DNA of 64,000 bases from Pseudobdellovibrionaceae bacterium (GCA_947449255.1 CANFQX010000007.1:1-64000), one strand, 5' to 3'; numbered from the stretch's first letter, positions 34,354-44,201 are shown. Numbers and translations: made by a program. The notes: generated by a model from the letters alone, not told the origin.

Positions 34354-35442
34354 CTAGAGATAGCTTGTTTTCAATTTTTGTTCCGATTCAAATTTTTCAA
34401 AAGCCAGTTTAATGAGCTCTGTAATCAATTCCTTATATTTCAAACCGCTGGCTTCCCACATTTTTGGATACATAGATATTTTGGTAAATCCGGGAATGGT
34501 GTTAATTTCATTGATGTACAATTCACCATTAGATTTTAAAAAGAAATCAACTCGGGTTAATCCTTCGCATCCCATCACTTGAAATGTTTTTTTTGCAAGG
34601 GTTTGAAGTCGTAAAATAATGTCTGGATCAATTTTTGCGGGTATTTCGATCAAGGCCCCTTTGTCATCGACATATTTTGCTTCATAGGAATAGAACTCAT
34701 GTTGAGGGATGACTTCACCTGGAAGTGAAGCTTTTGGATTGTGATTGTGCCCCATCACAGAACATTCAAGTTCACGTCCCTGAATGAATTCTTCTGCCAA
34801 GACCTTGTCATCGAATTGAAAGGCATCTTGCAATTGTGCCTTGAACAGTTCGGCCGATTTAACCTTATGAACACCAACAGAAGATCCCGCATTTGCTGGC
34901 TTAATAAAAAAAGGTGTTCCAAGTTCGGAGACAATCTTTTCATAGCTGGTTTCTTTGAAAGGGGTCAGTAGCGCATAGCGCGCATTTGGAATTTGAGCTT
35001 CGAATAAAATGCGTTTCATGATTTCTTTGTCCATACCTGCCGCCGAAGATAAAACTCCGCAGCCAACGAAGGGCACTTGGACCATTTTGAAAAGTCCCTG
35101 GATTGTGCCGTCCTCGCCCATTGTGCCGTGCAGAATTGGAAATGCACAGTCAATAGGTGTTTTGCTGTGATCTTGTAGGGAATAGAGGAGGGGCTTACCC
35201 GCTATTGATATTAGAGCAATGGGTTCGGCCTGACTTGGAAGATCGTTGTCTTCAATGGCTATTAAATTGAAGACATCTAAATTAGAAAATCGATACCAAC
35301 TGCCTTCTTTGCTAATACCAATTAAAATAGGCTTGAAAAGATCTTTATCTAAAGCATCAGCAATATTTTTTGCTGAACGCAATGAAACTTCATGTTCTGC
35401 AGATTTTCCACCAAATATCAGTGCAACTATTTTTTTATTCAT
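34354..35442 (-). CDS. ddl: D-alanine--D-alanine ligase
   Basis: 362 residues. N-terminal [40 protein letters not shown], and [19 protein letters not shown] are diagnostic. The ATP-grasp part has [16 protein letters not shown], the loop [16 protein letters not shown], and the metal-binding end [20 protein letters not shown]. Length matches the DdlA type. It makes the D-Ala-D-Ala dipeptide for peptidoglycan. elbB is immediately upstream on the same strand. Confidence 0.95.
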   Translation of the reverse strand: MNKKIVALIFGGKSAEHEVSLRSAKNIADALDKDLFKPILIGISKEGSWYRFSNLDVFNLIAIEDNDLPSQAEPIALISIAGKPLLYSLQDHSKTPIDCAFPILHGTMGEDGTIQGLFKMVQVPFVGCGVLSSAAGMDKEIMKRILFEAQIPNARYALLTPFKETSYEKIVSELGTPFFIKPANAGSSVGVHKVKSAELFKAQLQDAFQFDDKVLAEEFIQGRELECSVMGHNHNPKASLPGEVIPQHEFYSYEAKYVDDKGALIEIPAKIDPDIILRLQTLAKKTFQVMGCEGLTRVDFFLKSNGELYINEINTIPGFTKISMYPKMWEASGLKYKELITELIKLAFEKFESEQKLKTSYL

Positions 35443-35474
35443 TTTAATTCCAAAGTCAGAGGTCTGTTAAATAT

Positions 35475-36128
35475 TTATGCCCACTCAACCAGTTCATTGG
35501 CAAGACCGAAAATACCAGCAAAAACTTCATGGGGTTTAGAGCTCCCATACATATATGCTGGAGTTGTGACAACTTTACATTCGCGGTCTGTAATATAATC
35601 ATCTACCGGACATTCCTCATGCTGGGCGCCAGTTTTTTGTATTTCAGCTGCGACTTCAGCGTCGTTTCCAATGGTCACAGTTACTTTTTTGTGGCCCAAA
35701 ACCCGTGCGATTAAAGTGGGAGCTATGCAGATTGCACCAATGGGCTTGCTAGCATTATAAAAATCCAAAATCACACGTTTGACTTCCTCATGAACTTCGC
35801 AGCCTGCGCCCAATTCTGCCCAATTGCTTAGGTTCTTGACAACGCCAAGACCGCCAGGAAATGCAATCCCATCAAAGTCTGCGACATGCAATTCTGTAAG
35901 AGACTTTATATCCCCACGAGCTATGCGTGCAGCCTCAGTTAAAAGACTTCGCTTTTCATGCTGAGGCTTTTTAGTCAGATGGTTTGTGACCTCTATTTGA
36001 ATATCTGGCGCAAAGCATGAGACTTTTGCTCCCGCTTGGTTGAGGGCAATCAGCAAACTTATGGTCTCAGTAATTTCACTGCCATCAAGAAAACCACATC
36101 CTGATAAAACCACTGCAATTTTTTTCAT
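35475..36128 (-). CDS. elbB: ElbB-type DJ-1/PfpI-superfamily protein (glyoxalase-like)
   Basis: 217 residues. The N-terminus KIAVVLSGCGFLDGSEITETISLL is characteristic of ElbB. The nucleophilic elbow is GAICIAPTLIARVL (Cys). VTIGNDAEVAAEIQKTGAQHEECPVDD and the C-terminal VTTPAYMYGSSKPHEVFAGI complete the match. ElbB was linked to isoprenoid synthesis and shows glyoxalase III-like activity in some studies. It is cytosolic, 32 bases upstream of ddl. Confidence 0.9.
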   Translation of the reverse strand: MKKIAVVLSGCGFLDGSEITETISLLIALNQAGAKVSCFAPDIQIEVTNHLTKKPQHEKRSLLTEAARIARGDIKSLTELHVADFDGIAFPGGLGVVKNLSNWAELGAGCEVHEEVKRVILDFYNASKPIGAICIAPTLIARVLGHKKVTVTIGNDAEVAAEIQKTGAQHEECPVDDYITDRECKVVTTPAYMYGSSKPHEVFAGIFGLANELVEWA

Positions 36129-36213
36129 TCAAACCTCCAGATAGAATTCAATTCTACAGGAGGCTTTCGGTACTGGCAATTATGCATTTATCAGGGCTTA
36201 AGAATCGATGAAT

Positions 36214-37182
36214 TTAGGGTGCGGGTTGGTAATTTTTAAGTTTGCTGCAAATATTAACCAGGACTTTGCTGCCAATTTGAGGGACATCAATGAGTCCGCG
36301 CGAACAGTAATCAACCACGCGGGACAAAAATGGCAAGTCTGGGCTGATGGCAATAGTATAATTTATTTTCTGAGTCTGAGTTACAGTGCCTCTGACTAAA
36401 ATAAAGTTCCAGTCAAATGAAACCCTTTTTACCTTAATTTTGCAATCTGGGTAGCCGCCACAATTTGGCTGCGCCTGGATGAGCGGTGGAAGATCCTGGA
36501 TTTCATCCTCTGACTTTAAGTTAGAGCAAGTGATATCACAGCTATCTGCCCCCAATGTTTCAACACAGTACTTTGTGACACTGTCTGTTTTTTGGCACGC
36601 GTAGGCTAAGGCTATAAATTTTTCGAAACCCAAACTGAGTTGTAGATCTGCAGCCATAGGCTTTATTGCAGTGGCTTTCATTTTATTGAAAGCTTTGAAT
36701 GCCAAGGGAGCCAGTGAATCTGCCGATGGTTTTGAAGTGGATAATGTCGATAAATTTGTAACTGGAACCACTGAGCTTGCTGGCGCGGAATTACAGCCCA
36801 CACTGGTTTTAGCTATACACCGCTTATCTTCACGAGTGGCCTGCTGTGTTTGATCTCCTGAGATGACTGCGGATTGATAAAAGAAAGTGTAATTGAATTC
36901 ATTGTTTGTTTCAATTTTTCCGCCGACAGTGATTCCTTCTTTGAGCACAACTTTTGGCACTAGAAGCTCAATTCTTTGTTCCGTTTCAAAATAAGCAAAA
37001 TCGCCAGTGTTCATTGTTAATGGGTCTGATTGTCCCCAGCTCAGAACCATTTGTTTCTGAATTTCAGCCAGAGAGGCGGGCACAACGGGTTCTTCCATCA
37101 GTGGCTTTTCCATGCATGAAAGGGAAGGTAAAATTATTATGAGGGCGATGAGGGATCTTAAAAAAATAGTGCAATTTGTCAT
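36214..37182 (-). CDS. Lipoprotein of unknown function
   Basis: 322 residues from the ATG at 37182, chosen because GGGAA lies upstream; 37194 is an alternative. The signal peptide has a lipobox ILPSLSC. The mature part is beta-rich, with eight or more Cys in pairs (DKRCIAKTSVGCNS, DSCDITCSN, NCGGYPDCKIKV), suggesting disulfides. No family is recognised. It follows the GNAT gene by 18 bases on the same strand. Confidence 0.6.
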   Translation of the reverse strand: MTNCTIFLRSLIALIIILPSLSCMEKPLMEEPVVPASLAEIQKQMVLSWGQSDPLTMNTGDFAYFETEQRIELLVPKVVLKEGITVGGKIETNNEFNYTFFYQSAVISGDQTQQATREDKRCIAKTSVGCNSAPASSVVPVTNLSTLSTSKPSADSLAPLAFKAFNKMKATAIKPMAADLQLSLGFEKFIALAYACQKTDSVTKYCVETLGADSCDITCSNLKSEDEIQDLPPLIQAQPNCGGYPDCKIKVKRVSFDWNFILVRGTVTQTQKINYTIAISPDLPFLSRVVDYCSRGLIDVPQIGSKVLVNICSKLKNYQPAP

Positions 37183-37200
37183 TTGAATTCCCATGTAGTA

Positions 37201-38295
37201 TTAAATTGAGTCCCAGCCCCAGATCCAAAAATCTAGAGGAAGAATTTTTTCCATTTTTTGAAGAGTTTCTTCTTTTTCAAAAATTCCTAGGCTGCGGAAA
37301 TTGATCGGACCAAAAAGCATACGCACCATATCTGTTTCTTTGGTCAGAGTATAGAGATCTTGGCCAACCCCAAAAACGAAGCAGTCGGGATGTTTTTCAA
37401 GTACAAAATCAGAAATTCCCTCGGCTCTAAAGGCACGTTTAATCTTTGCAGCCAGCTGGTCAAAGTTGACCAGTTTAATCATTCCTAGGAAGCCTTGATT
37501 CATTGTCACCGTTTGTTTTTTCAGTTCTTCAATCAAGTTTTGTGCATGATTGGGGCAGATTATAACGTAAGGATTCTGCTTGTGATTTCTGATGAAACTG
37601 AAAAGGGCCATTAGTTTCGAGACAGAGCCACCCCATTCGTGAATGTAACCATCAAGGTCTATTCCCTTGCCTTCAATAGCGTAGGCGGCAAGCTGCCCAT
37701 TGGGCTCCCACGCGGTATAAACCTTGGTTAGGGGGATGGATAAAAATTTTCTAGTTTCATCTAGAGTTCGAACAGAATTCACCGAATGGTTGGAATAGAG
37801 GCGATGAATAGCATCGGGTGAAACCCTTGAATCGATAGAGAACCTGAGTTGGTTCGGGGCTACTTCAAATTTATCCTCGATGACAAAACTTATTTCACTG
37901 CCGGCAAGTTCAAATCCAATTCGACGGTAAAAATCAAACAGGTCCGTCCATAATATTGCGATGTCGCAAGACTGCTCTTTGGCGAGCTTTAAGCAGTCTT
38001 GGATAATTTGAGTGCTGAGTCCCTGTCCACGATGATCATCATCAGTCACGACAGATCCAATGGCCCCAGCTTTAAAAATCACATGGGGTGATTTTATTAT
38101 TAAGGGCTTCATCACAGCGTGAGAAAGAACTTTTTCATCATCTGATATAATTCTCATATTGTGTAAATTACTGGCTGTAAAAGCTGTAGGATATTCAGCA
38201 GATATTGACCAAGTGGACTCAGAACGCAGTTTTTTATCAAGAAAATTCAAAACCTGCGTAAACTCTGTTTCACTGGGTGATCGAGGTCCTTCCAT
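37201..38295 (-). CDS. GNAT-family N-acetyltransferase
   Basis: 364 residues. The N-terminal GNAT domain (about 1-140) has GAIGSVVTDDDHRGQGLSTQIIQDCLKLAKEQ, the acetyl-CoA pyrophosphate loop with RGQG. IAILWTDLFDFYRRIGFELAG follows. A second, C-terminal half (about 150-364) resembles the tandem or Eis-like extension. The substrate is unknown. It is probably co-transcribed with the lipoprotein downstream. Confidence 0.8.
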   Translation of the reverse strand: MEGPRSPSETEFTQVLNFLDKKLRSESTWSISAEYPTAFTASNLHNMRIISDDEKVLSHAVMKPLIIKSPHVIFKAGAIGSVVTDDDHRGQGLSTQIIQDCLKLAKEQSCDIAILWTDLFDFYRRIGFELAGSEISFVIEDKFEVAPNQLRFSIDSRVSPDAIHRLYSNHSVNSVRTLDETRKFLSIPLTKVYTAWEPNGQLAAYAIEGKGIDLDGYIHEWGGSVSKLMALFSFIRNHKQNPYVIICPNHAQNLIEELKKQTVTMNQGFLGMIKLVNFDQLAAKIKRAFRAEGISDFVLEKHPDCFVFGVGQDLYTLTKETDMVRMLFGPINFRSLGIFEKEETLQKMEKILPLDFWIWGWDSI

Positions 38296-38438
38296 GAGAT
38301 CTCCTTATTTGTATCGATACCAAAGTGCATTGTTCAAGATTCCAGTTTAGTTTAGCCCCAAATGACAAAGTCCCCCAGCAACAGCAGGGTGAAGGGTGAA
38401 AAATGCGACACAAGTCTGGATGTTTTATGGACTTGGAT

Positions 38439-38466
38439 TTGACTTCAGGCGCAAATTGACTATATT
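38439..38466 (+). promoter_or_regulatory. Sigma-70-like promoter for the ferredoxin operon
   Basis: TTGACT, a 16-base spacer and TATATT lie about 37 bases upstream of the ferredoxin start. The match to the vegetative consensus is good, and a GAAGGAG ribosome site follows. Confidence 0.55.
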
Positions 38467-38502
38467 GACCCGTCCGAATAAGACGCCTCGAAGGAGATAA
38501 AA

Positions 38503-38739
38503 ATGGCAGATAAAAGTCAAAAATGGAAAGAAAATACGGCTGGTGATTTATTTGTAGACCAATCTTGTATAGCTTGTGATGCCTGCGTTTTGACCGCTCC
38601 TCATAATTTTGCGATGCACGAGGAAGACGGTCATGCCTATGTTTCTAAGCAGCCATCAACTCCTGATGAAATAGCACTTTGCAAGGAAGCCATAGAAGGC
38701 TGTCCCGTCGAGGCTATCGGCAACGATGGCAATAGTTAA
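38503..38739 (+). CDS. 4Fe-4S ferredoxin
   Basis: 78 residues. The cluster ligands are CIACDAC near residue 22 and the distal C-P in EGCPVEAIG, with a second Cys in ALCKEA. It is a single-cluster ferredoxin of the Bacillus type (Fer4_13/Fer4_15). The start has AAGGAG upstream. It overlaps the endonuclease III gene by 14 bases, an operon that may reflect supply of Fe-S electrons or just convenience. Confidence 0.85.
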   Translation: MADKSQKWKENTAGDLFVDQSCIACDACVLTAPHNFAMHEEDGHAYVSKQPSTPDEIALCKEAIEGCPVEAIGNDGNS

Positions 38740-39403
38740 GAAGAAACCCAGAAAAAACAAGCAGTTATCTCTTAAACTAGCTGCTTTGATCCTGCCCCAT
38801 ATCGCTCTTTTAAAGAGATACTACCCAGAGGCCCATTGCGCTCTTCATTTTTCAAATCCATGGGAGCTCTTAGTTGCGACAGCCCTGTCAGCGCAATGCA
38901 CAGATGAGCGAGTGAATCAGACAACCCCTGCACTTTTTAAAAAATGTCCAAATCCCCTCGCAATGGTTGAGACTCCCTTAGATGAAATTGAAGTCCTTAT
39001 ACATTCATGTGGATTTTACAGAAACAAAGCAAAAAATCTAAAAGCATGCGCATTGACGTTAATTGAAAAACACCAGGGACAAGTCCCCAATAACATGGTT
39101 GATTTGATTCAACTTGGTGGAGTCGGTCGAAAAACAGCAAATGTTGTTCTAGGCAATGCTTTTGGTATTGCCAGCGGTATAGTTGTAGACACTCATGTGA
39201 CCAGGCTAGCCAATCGATTGGGTTGGGTTCGAACTGAAAATGCAGTACAAATTGAATCTCAGCTTAATGAATTAGTACCTCAAGAGGATTGGATTATGCT
39301 TTCACATTATCTCATATCCCATGGTCGAGCTGTATGTAAGGCGAGAAAACCAGATTGCAGCCACTGCTTTCTTGAGCAGACTTGCCCTCAGAAGGGAGTC
39401 TAA
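38726..39403 (+). CDS. nth: Endonuclease III (DNA glycosylase/AP lyase)
   Basis: 225 residues. HALSAQCTDERVNQTTPALF-type substrate region (here ATALSAQCTDERVN), the helix-hairpin-helix LIQLGGVGRKTANVVLGNAFG with catalytic Lys, and VVDTHVTRLANRLGW with catalytic Asp. The C-terminal 4Fe-4S ligands follow the C-x6-C-x2-C-x5-C pattern (CKARKPDCSHCFLEQTC). It removes oxidised pyrimidines in base excision repair. It starts inside the ferredoxin gene. Confidence 0.95.
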   Translation: MAIVKKKPRKNKQLSLKLAALILPHIALLKRYYPEAHCALHFSNPWELLVATALSAQCTDERVNQTTPALFKKCPNPLAMVETPLDEIEVLIHSCGFYRNKAKNLKACALTLIEKHQGQVPNNMVDLIQLGGVGRKTANVVLGNAFGIASGIVVDTHVTRLANRLGWVRTENAVQIESQLNELVPQEDWIMLSHYLISHGRAVCKARKPDCSHCFLEQTCPQKGV

Positions 39404-39420
39404 GTCACAATGAGGATATT

Positions 39421-39903
39421 ATGTTAATATCATTTTTTGAGAGCGTAAAATATGTCGGACATTTACTTCCAATTTCTTTTTTAAGAATTTTTTTAGGGTA
39501 CTATTATCTAGAGCACGCCTTACAAAAATTCCGCGGAGATTTTTTAACTCGACCAAGAATCGCAGATCAAATTGCTGAGTGGTTGCCCACAAGTCATGCC
39601 CCTCAGTGGTTCAAGATTTTTGCCAGTTCACAAATGATTCCAAATTGGCAAACAGTTGCATTCATCATACTTGGTGTGGAATTTGCCGTCGCGTTCTCCT
39701 ATATACTGGGATATGTGGTAAGGCCAGTGGCCCTTCTGGGGGTTTTATTGTGCCTTATGATGTTATTTATTTCTGGTCCTAACCACGAGGATTTATTCAA
39801 AACATTTTTGGCTATACATTTTATTATGGCCTGGGTCGGAGCAGGTCGTTGCCTTGGACTTGATTATTATTTCTTTAAAAGACGCCGTGGGATTTGGTGG
39901 TAG
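39421..39903 (+). CDS. DoxX-family membrane protein
   Basis: 160 residues from the ATG at 39421, chosen because TGAGGA lies upstream. Four hydrophobic segments are seen (ISFLRIFLGYYYLEHAL, VAFIILGVEFAVAFSYIL, VALLGVLLCLMMLFIS, FLAIHFIMAWVGAG). It lies between nth and the ABC importer genes; whether it serves the importer is unclear. Confidence 0.7.
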   Translation: MLISFFESVKYVGHLLPISFLRIFLGYYYLEHALQKFRGDFLTRPRIADQIAEWLPTSHAPQWFKIFASSQMIPNWQTVAFIILGVEFAVAFSYILGYVVRPVALLGVLLCLMMLFISGPNHEDLFKTFLAIHFIMAWVGAGRCLGLDYYFFKRRRGIWW

Positions 39904-39908
39904 GTGGC

Positions 39909-40949
39909 ATGAAGCATTTTGTATTGTTTGTGACAGTTGTTTTTATAGGGCTTTCGCTGGCTTTACTAAATAGGACAAACCAGGGCGGCGATCTAGCCGC
40001 TGTGCCTATTTTGCGCGTTTTTGGCTATTCCACATTTACGGGGCGTTGGGGGCCAGGTCCCTTGTTGAAAGCCAGCTTTGAAAAAAATTGCAAATGCAAA
40101 GTTGAATTTATTGAGGGTAGTGACTCAGGCATATTGTTGCAGCGATTGCGAATTGAGGGTGAAAGTTTGGGTGCTGATCTTGTAATTGGGCTCGATCAGT
40201 TTGATTTGTCAAAGGCCATGTCAGAGCAGAAATGGCGAAATTTAAGCTTAGGTAAGCTCGACACTTATGAGGCGGTACGCCCCGCATTTAGTGGTGCCTA
40301 CTTTGTACCCTATGATTGGGGACAATTGAGTTTTATAGCCCGAAAGGAAGGAAGCTCTCACTTTCCTAGTAAGTTAGACGAACTTTTACTTCCTGAATAC
40401 AGAAAGAAATTGGCTTTGCAAGATCCGCGAACAAGCTCAACTGGGAAGCAGTTCCTTTTTTGGGTTCTAGATGCCAAGGGGGAAGTTCAAGGATTTAAGT
40501 ATATCGAAGCCTTGATGGAGCAGGCCCATAGTTTTTCACCATCTTGGTCGACAGCGTATGGACTGTTTACATCCAAACAAGCTGCGATGACGTTTTCCTA
40601 TGTGACAACTCCTTTGTATCAAGAAATTGAAGAAAAGAAGAAAGAATATCTCAGTCTAAAATTCGAAGAGGCGATGCCAGTTCAAATTGAATTTATGGGA
40701 ATCCCTGATTTTTGCCGTAATTGCGAACTTGCTAGTCAATTTGTGAATTTTCTTTTGTCCAGCGAAGGGCAGAAAATAATTATGGAAAAGAATTATATGT
40801 TTCCAGTGGTTAAAGGAATTTTAGAAAAGTCACCTTTTGCAGCAATTTTGCCAGCAAAAAATTTGCAAAAGTTTAAGGTTCCCCCAACTTCCGAGGTTGA
40901 GAGAGTCTTAAAGAGATGGACAGATATTCGCAGGAATACTCTAAATTGA
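39909..40949 (+). CDS. Thiamine/iron-type ABC transporter substrate-binding protein
   Basis: 346 residues from the ATG at 39909. A signal anchor (FVLFVTVVFIGLSLALL) is followed by a type 2 periplasmic-binding fold: VFGYSTFTGRWGPGPLLKASFEKN, then GADLVIGLDQFDL, which matches ThiB-type ADVVLGLD. FVPYDWGQLSFI and DPRTSSTGKQFLFWV are also ThiB-like. It is the first gene of a three-gene importer. Thiamine is the best guess, but the Fe(III) family is related. Confidence 0.75.
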   Translation: MKHFVLFVTVVFIGLSLALLNRTNQGGDLAAVPILRVFGYSTFTGRWGPGPLLKASFEKNCKCKVEFIEGSDSGILLQRLRIEGESLGADLVIGLDQFDLSKAMSEQKWRNLSLGKLDTYEAVRPAFSGAYFVPYDWGQLSFIARKEGSSHFPSKLDELLLPEYRKKLALQDPRTSSTGKQFLFWVLDAKGEVQGFKYIEALMEQAHSFSPSWSTAYGLFTSKQAAMTFSYVTTPLYQEIEEKKKEYLSLKFEEAMPVQIEFMGIPDFCRNCELASQFVNFLLSSEGQKIIMEKNYMFPVVKGILEKSPFAAILPAKNLQKFKVPPTSEVERVLKRWTDIRRNTLN

Positions 40950-40951
40950 AA

Positions 40952-42454
40952 ATGACCACAGCCTTATTGCAGAAAAAATATAATTTATATTTTTCCATGC
41001 AAGAAATCTTGCGGCTTGTTGTCTTTCTTTTTCTGATTTCGCCATTCATATTGCTGCTGACTCAATTTAAAATTCATGGACTGCCTGAATTTGGGGATTT
41101 TTTTTGGGCACTCAGAAATAGTTTTGTTCAATCCTTATTGTCGGCTTTTTTTTCAATAATAATTGGTTTTTGGTTTGGCTTGGGCCTTATTGCTCTTCCA
41201 AAAGTTCGCTGGCCCAAGCTAAGAAATGTTTTCGAGATACTCTGTCTGTTGCCTAATTTTTTGCCTCCAATATTTACACTGCTCTCAGCTTTAAATATAA
41301 TTGACCCTTTTCCAATGGGAGTCTTTGGAATTGTGCTGATCCATTCAATAATGAATTTTGGATTAGTGGCAGTTCTGACGGCTGGAATCATTGAAAAGAA
41401 GGCTGGCTCAGTTATCGAATTGGCTTTCGTTGAGGGAGCCACTCGCTTGCATTTTCTATATCGGGGGCTGTTGCCCATGATATACAAAGATATCTGGTCT
41501 ATTGGTCTTTTTGTTTTCATTATTTGTTTTCAGAGCTTTTCAATTCCTTTAATTGTTGGTGGCGGACGAGGAACTACATTAGAAGTTCTAATTTATGAAA
41601 AAATTAGACTTTCCGGCGAATGGAGTGGTGCCGTTTTCCTTTCCATAGTGCAATCAATCTTCATTTTTTTAATCTCGTTATCATTAAGAAATACCAATAA
41701 AAGCACTGAAATAAAAAAATCCAATCTGCAATTAGTGCAATCGCCCCTGGCCTTAGTTTTTATTTTTGCTTTTTTTGTATTGTATTTTGTTGGCTATCTT
41801 GATGGCATATTATCTGGAATTCAGATGGTATCGACATTCTATGAATATCAGTCCGGAATTCTGTGGAGTTTTCTAGGAAGCTTGGCGATAGGACTAACTG
41901 TGGGGAGCGCTTCCTTCTTGGGGTTGATGGCTATAGCCTTTTCATGGCCCAAAAAATGGTTTACTCAATTTTTAAGGGGATATTTAGGGCCATCAACTTC
42001 GCTAGCCTGTTTTGCATTTTTGATTCTCGGGCCAAATGGAGGCTTATTTTCATTTCTGAAGATATCAGCGGTCATCACGCTGCTTTCATTGTGCAACTTG
42101 TTTCGGCTAGGTTGGTTGAGCGAGATGAATAACCTGGATTCCCAAATTGAAGTGGCCACAACGATGGGAGCCTCCCCACGGCAGATTTTTAGAGAGATTA
42201 CATTCCCTCAGATTTTTGAACGCGCTGGAATTTTGTCGGGCATCGCCTCGGTGTGGGCCTGCGGAGATTTTGCTGTCTCTCGTATTTTGGCAAACCAAGA
42301 TCTGAGCCTTGGAATGATGACAGAAACATTAATGTCTAGCTACCGCCTCAGTCAGGCCAGCATTTTGAGCCTATTGATCATCATCGTGGGTCTAATGTGT
42401 TACCTTTTTTGCGTAGGGGGAAGCCGTGTCCTTGGTCGAAAATTTAAATATTAA
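40952..42454 (+). CDS. ABC transporter permease (ThiP/FbpB-like)
   Basis: 500 residues from the ATG at 40952; a start at 40916 would overlap the binding-protein gene. About twelve membrane segments are seen in two homologous halves. Each half has the EAA loop: FVEGATRLHFLYRGLLPMI in the first and VATTMGASPRQIFREITFPQI in the second. This is the fused double permease typical of thiamine and ferric-iron importers. It overlaps the ATPase gene by 29 bases. Confidence 0.8.
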   Translation: MTTALLQKKYNLYFSMQEILRLVVFLFLISPFILLLTQFKIHGLPEFGDFFWALRNSFVQSLLSAFFSIIIGFWFGLGLIALPKVRWPKLRNVFEILCLLPNFLPPIFTLLSALNIIDPFPMGVFGIVLIHSIMNFGLVAVLTAGIIEKKAGSVIELAFVEGATRLHFLYRGLLPMIYKDIWSIGLFVFIICFQSFSIPLIVGGGRGTTLEVLIYEKIRLSGEWSGAVFLSIVQSIFIFLISLSLRNTNKSTEIKKSNLQLVQSPLALVFIFAFFVLYFVGYLDGILSGIQMVSTFYEYQSGILWSFLGSLAIGLTVGSASFLGLMAIAFSWPKKWFTQFLRGYLGPSTSLACFAFLILGPNGGLFSFLKISAVITLLSLCNLFRLGWLSEMNNLDSQIEVATTMGASPRQIFREITFPQIFERAGILSGIASVWACGDFAVSRILANQDLSLGMMTETLMSSYRLSQASILSLLIIIVGLMCYLFCVGGSRVLGRKFKY

Positions 42455-43067
42455 ATTTGGTTCATTTCACCTAGAAATACCGAAGTGGGAAATTTTAGAT
42501 GAAGGTATAACGGTTTTGAGTGGCCCTTCTGGTTCCGGCAAAACCTCTGTGTTTAGAGCACTGGTTGGACTTGAATTGGCACCGGGCTTTAAATGGACAT
42601 TTCAAGGTGTCAACTTAGCAATATTGAAACCATCTGAAAGGAAGTTAGGGATTGTATTTCAATCTCTCGACCTCTTTCCTCATATGACTGCCACTGAAAA
42701 TATACTCTTTGCGGCTCGAGCAAGAGGGATTGAAAAGAAACTTGCAATGATGCGTTTGATGGAAATTTCTGACTCTTTAAAAATGGAAAAGTTTTTAAAT
42801 AGATCTGCATCCATCCTCTCTGGTGGAGAACGGCAAAGAGTGGCTATTGCTCGTGCAATCATCGGTCAACCTAGAATGCTATTCATGGATGAGCCTTTTT
42901 CTGCTTTAGACTTAGATCTTCGCAATGAAAGTCGAAAGTTGATTAAAGAGCTTTTAAGAAAAGAAAAGATCCCAACTCTTTTAATTACTCATGACCCGGG
43001 TGATATCGAGATGCTTGGAAACAAGGTCTCTAAGATTCAATTTGGAAGAATTATTGATCAGGTTTGA
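42426..43067 (+). CDS. ABC transporter ATP-binding protein (ThiQ-like)
   Basis: 213 residues from a GTG with GGGGGAAG upstream. Walker A GPSGSGKTS, Q-loop VFQSLDLFPHMT, signature LSGGERQRVAIARAI, Walker B MLFMDEPFSALD, and switch His in LLITHDPGD are all intact. It powers the permease. It lacks the C-terminal regulatory domain of FbpC types, which favours the short ThiQ type. Confidence 0.85.
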   Translation: MSLVENLNIKFGSFHLEIPKWEILDEGITVLSGPSGSGKTSVFRALVGLELAPGFKWTFQGVNLAILKPSERKLGIVFQSLDLFPHMTATENILFAARARGIEKKLAMMRLMEISDSLKMEKFLNRSASILSGGERQRVAIARAIIGQPRMLFMDEPFSALDLDLRNESRKLIKELLRKEKIPTLLITHDPGDIEMLGNKVSKIQFGRIIDQV

Positions 43068-43191
43068 GGCTTGTAAATATAGAAAAAATTCGGTTATTTA
43101 TTGTTCCGCTTATATTGATTTGCAACATTCATTTCTAAATTAAATTCTATTCTCCCCGTAATGAATTAGCTTAGTGTTATGTGGGGTAAAA

Positions 43192-43914
43192 ATGCCAAAT
43201 CCAGTGAATAAGACGACGTTGAGTTTGTTTTTATGGCTATGCATTCCGCAATTGTCCTGTGCGAATCAGACATGGCAGTCCTCGGATCTTTTCCTTAATC
43301 CCACGATTTATTACAATCCAACTATTAATATTGATGTCCCAAAATGTGAAGTTAAGGATCTCGTTCCGATGAAATCTCCTCAGGGGAGCGTTTTGGTTGA
43401 GCTTTGCAAAAGTGATTTCGATGAATGTTTAATGCAGGGCTCATGTTTCGTTGTTAAAAACTCTATTAAAAAGTCTTATAGCTATTATGCGAGAGGATCG
43501 GATTCCGTCCCTCGATTTACAGAGGTGGATCTAAAACGATGTCCATACGGTTTTGGGATTAATAATAATTGCCTTGATCCTAACTTTTCAGTTGCAGCAG
43601 ATCTAAAAATTTATAAATTGGGGTCTGTTATTTTTGTTCCTCGTGCTGTTGGAATGAAAATGTCCAATGGTGAAGTTCACGATGGGTTTTTTATTATCAG
43701 GGACTCGGGAGCCATGATAAAGGGGCCCGCACGGTTTGATTTTTTTACTGGATTTTTAAATCATCACCAAAGAGAAAACGTTTTGGCTCAACTGGGATTT
43801 GATGATCTGGCCAGAAAATTTGAATTCAGAATTGCCAATGATCAGGAGTCAGAATTAACCAGAAATCAGAGATTTTATCCTGGTGTCAAAAATATTCAGA
43901 TGGGCTGTGAGTAA
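43192..43914 (+). CDS. Exported 3D-domain protein
   Basis: 240 residues from the ATG at 43192. A signal peptide (LSLFLWLCIPQLSCANQ) is followed by a Cys-rich middle (CEVKDL, LCKSDFDECLMQGSCF, RCPYGFG, NCLDPN). A C-terminal 3D domain as in MltA follows: VAADLKIYKLGSVIFVPRAV, then FFIIRDSGAMIKGPARFDFF with the conserved Asp and Gly. 3D domains are found in peptidoglycan-acting enzymes. It may act on the cell wall; no other catalytic domain is visible. Confidence 0.65.
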   Translation: MPNPVNKTTLSLFLWLCIPQLSCANQTWQSSDLFLNPTIYYNPTINIDVPKCEVKDLVPMKSPQGSVLVELCKSDFDECLMQGSCFVVKNSIKKSYSYYARGSDSVPRFTEVDLKRCPYGFGINNNCLDPNFSVAADLKIYKLGSVIFVPRAVGMKMSNGEVHDGFFIIRDSGAMIKGPARFDFFTGFLNHHQRENVLAQLGFDDLARKFEFRIANDQESELTRNQRFYPGVKNIQMGCE

Positions 43915-43936
43915 AAAAAGTTTTTGTTTTGTGTTC

Positions 43937-44185
43937 CTAAGGCATTTGATCAGTGATGTCTCCAAGGTAAAGGTGTCTGCCAGAGACTCTTTGGCAGTGA
44001 GTTCCGCAGTACATGATTCCATCTTCCTCGATGCCTTGGCCAATGATTCGACAAGAGCAACTTTCACAAACAGGCGCTAGGCGATGAATGGCACATTCAA
44101 AACAGTCAAATTCATGAGTGGTATTATTTATCGTTACTTTGAAATTATTTTTATAGTGATTTCCACAAACTTCGCATGTGCCCAT
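43937..44185 (-). CDS. Metallothionein-like / zinc-finger Cys-rich small protein
   Basis: 82 residues with GAGGAG eight bases before the ATG at 44185. The pattern is CEVCG, FDCFECAIHRLAPVCESCSCRIIGQG, and YCGTHCQ. This matches a widespread small family often annotated as prokaryotic metallothionein (CEVCGN...F.ECAIH.LAP.C..C.CRI.G.G). The nine Cys and several His bind zinc. It starts 16 bases after the GroEL-end mini-gene, so the two form a unit. Confidence 0.8.
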   Translation of the reverse strand: MGTCEVCGNHYKNNFKVTINNTTHEFDCFECAIHRLAPVCESCSCRIIGQGIEEDGIMYCGTHCQRVSGRHLYLGDITDQMP

Positions 44186-44201
44186 AAAGTGATCTCCTCT
44201 A

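Noticed and set aside
39404-39910. TPP riboswitch upstream of the thiamine-type importer
   Set aside because: I looked for the conserved CTGAGA and ACCTGA-type elements before the operon and saw none; the space between genes is too short.
41128-41520. 130-codon minus-strand ORF opposite the ABC permease
   Set aside because: Antisense shadow of a clear permease gene.
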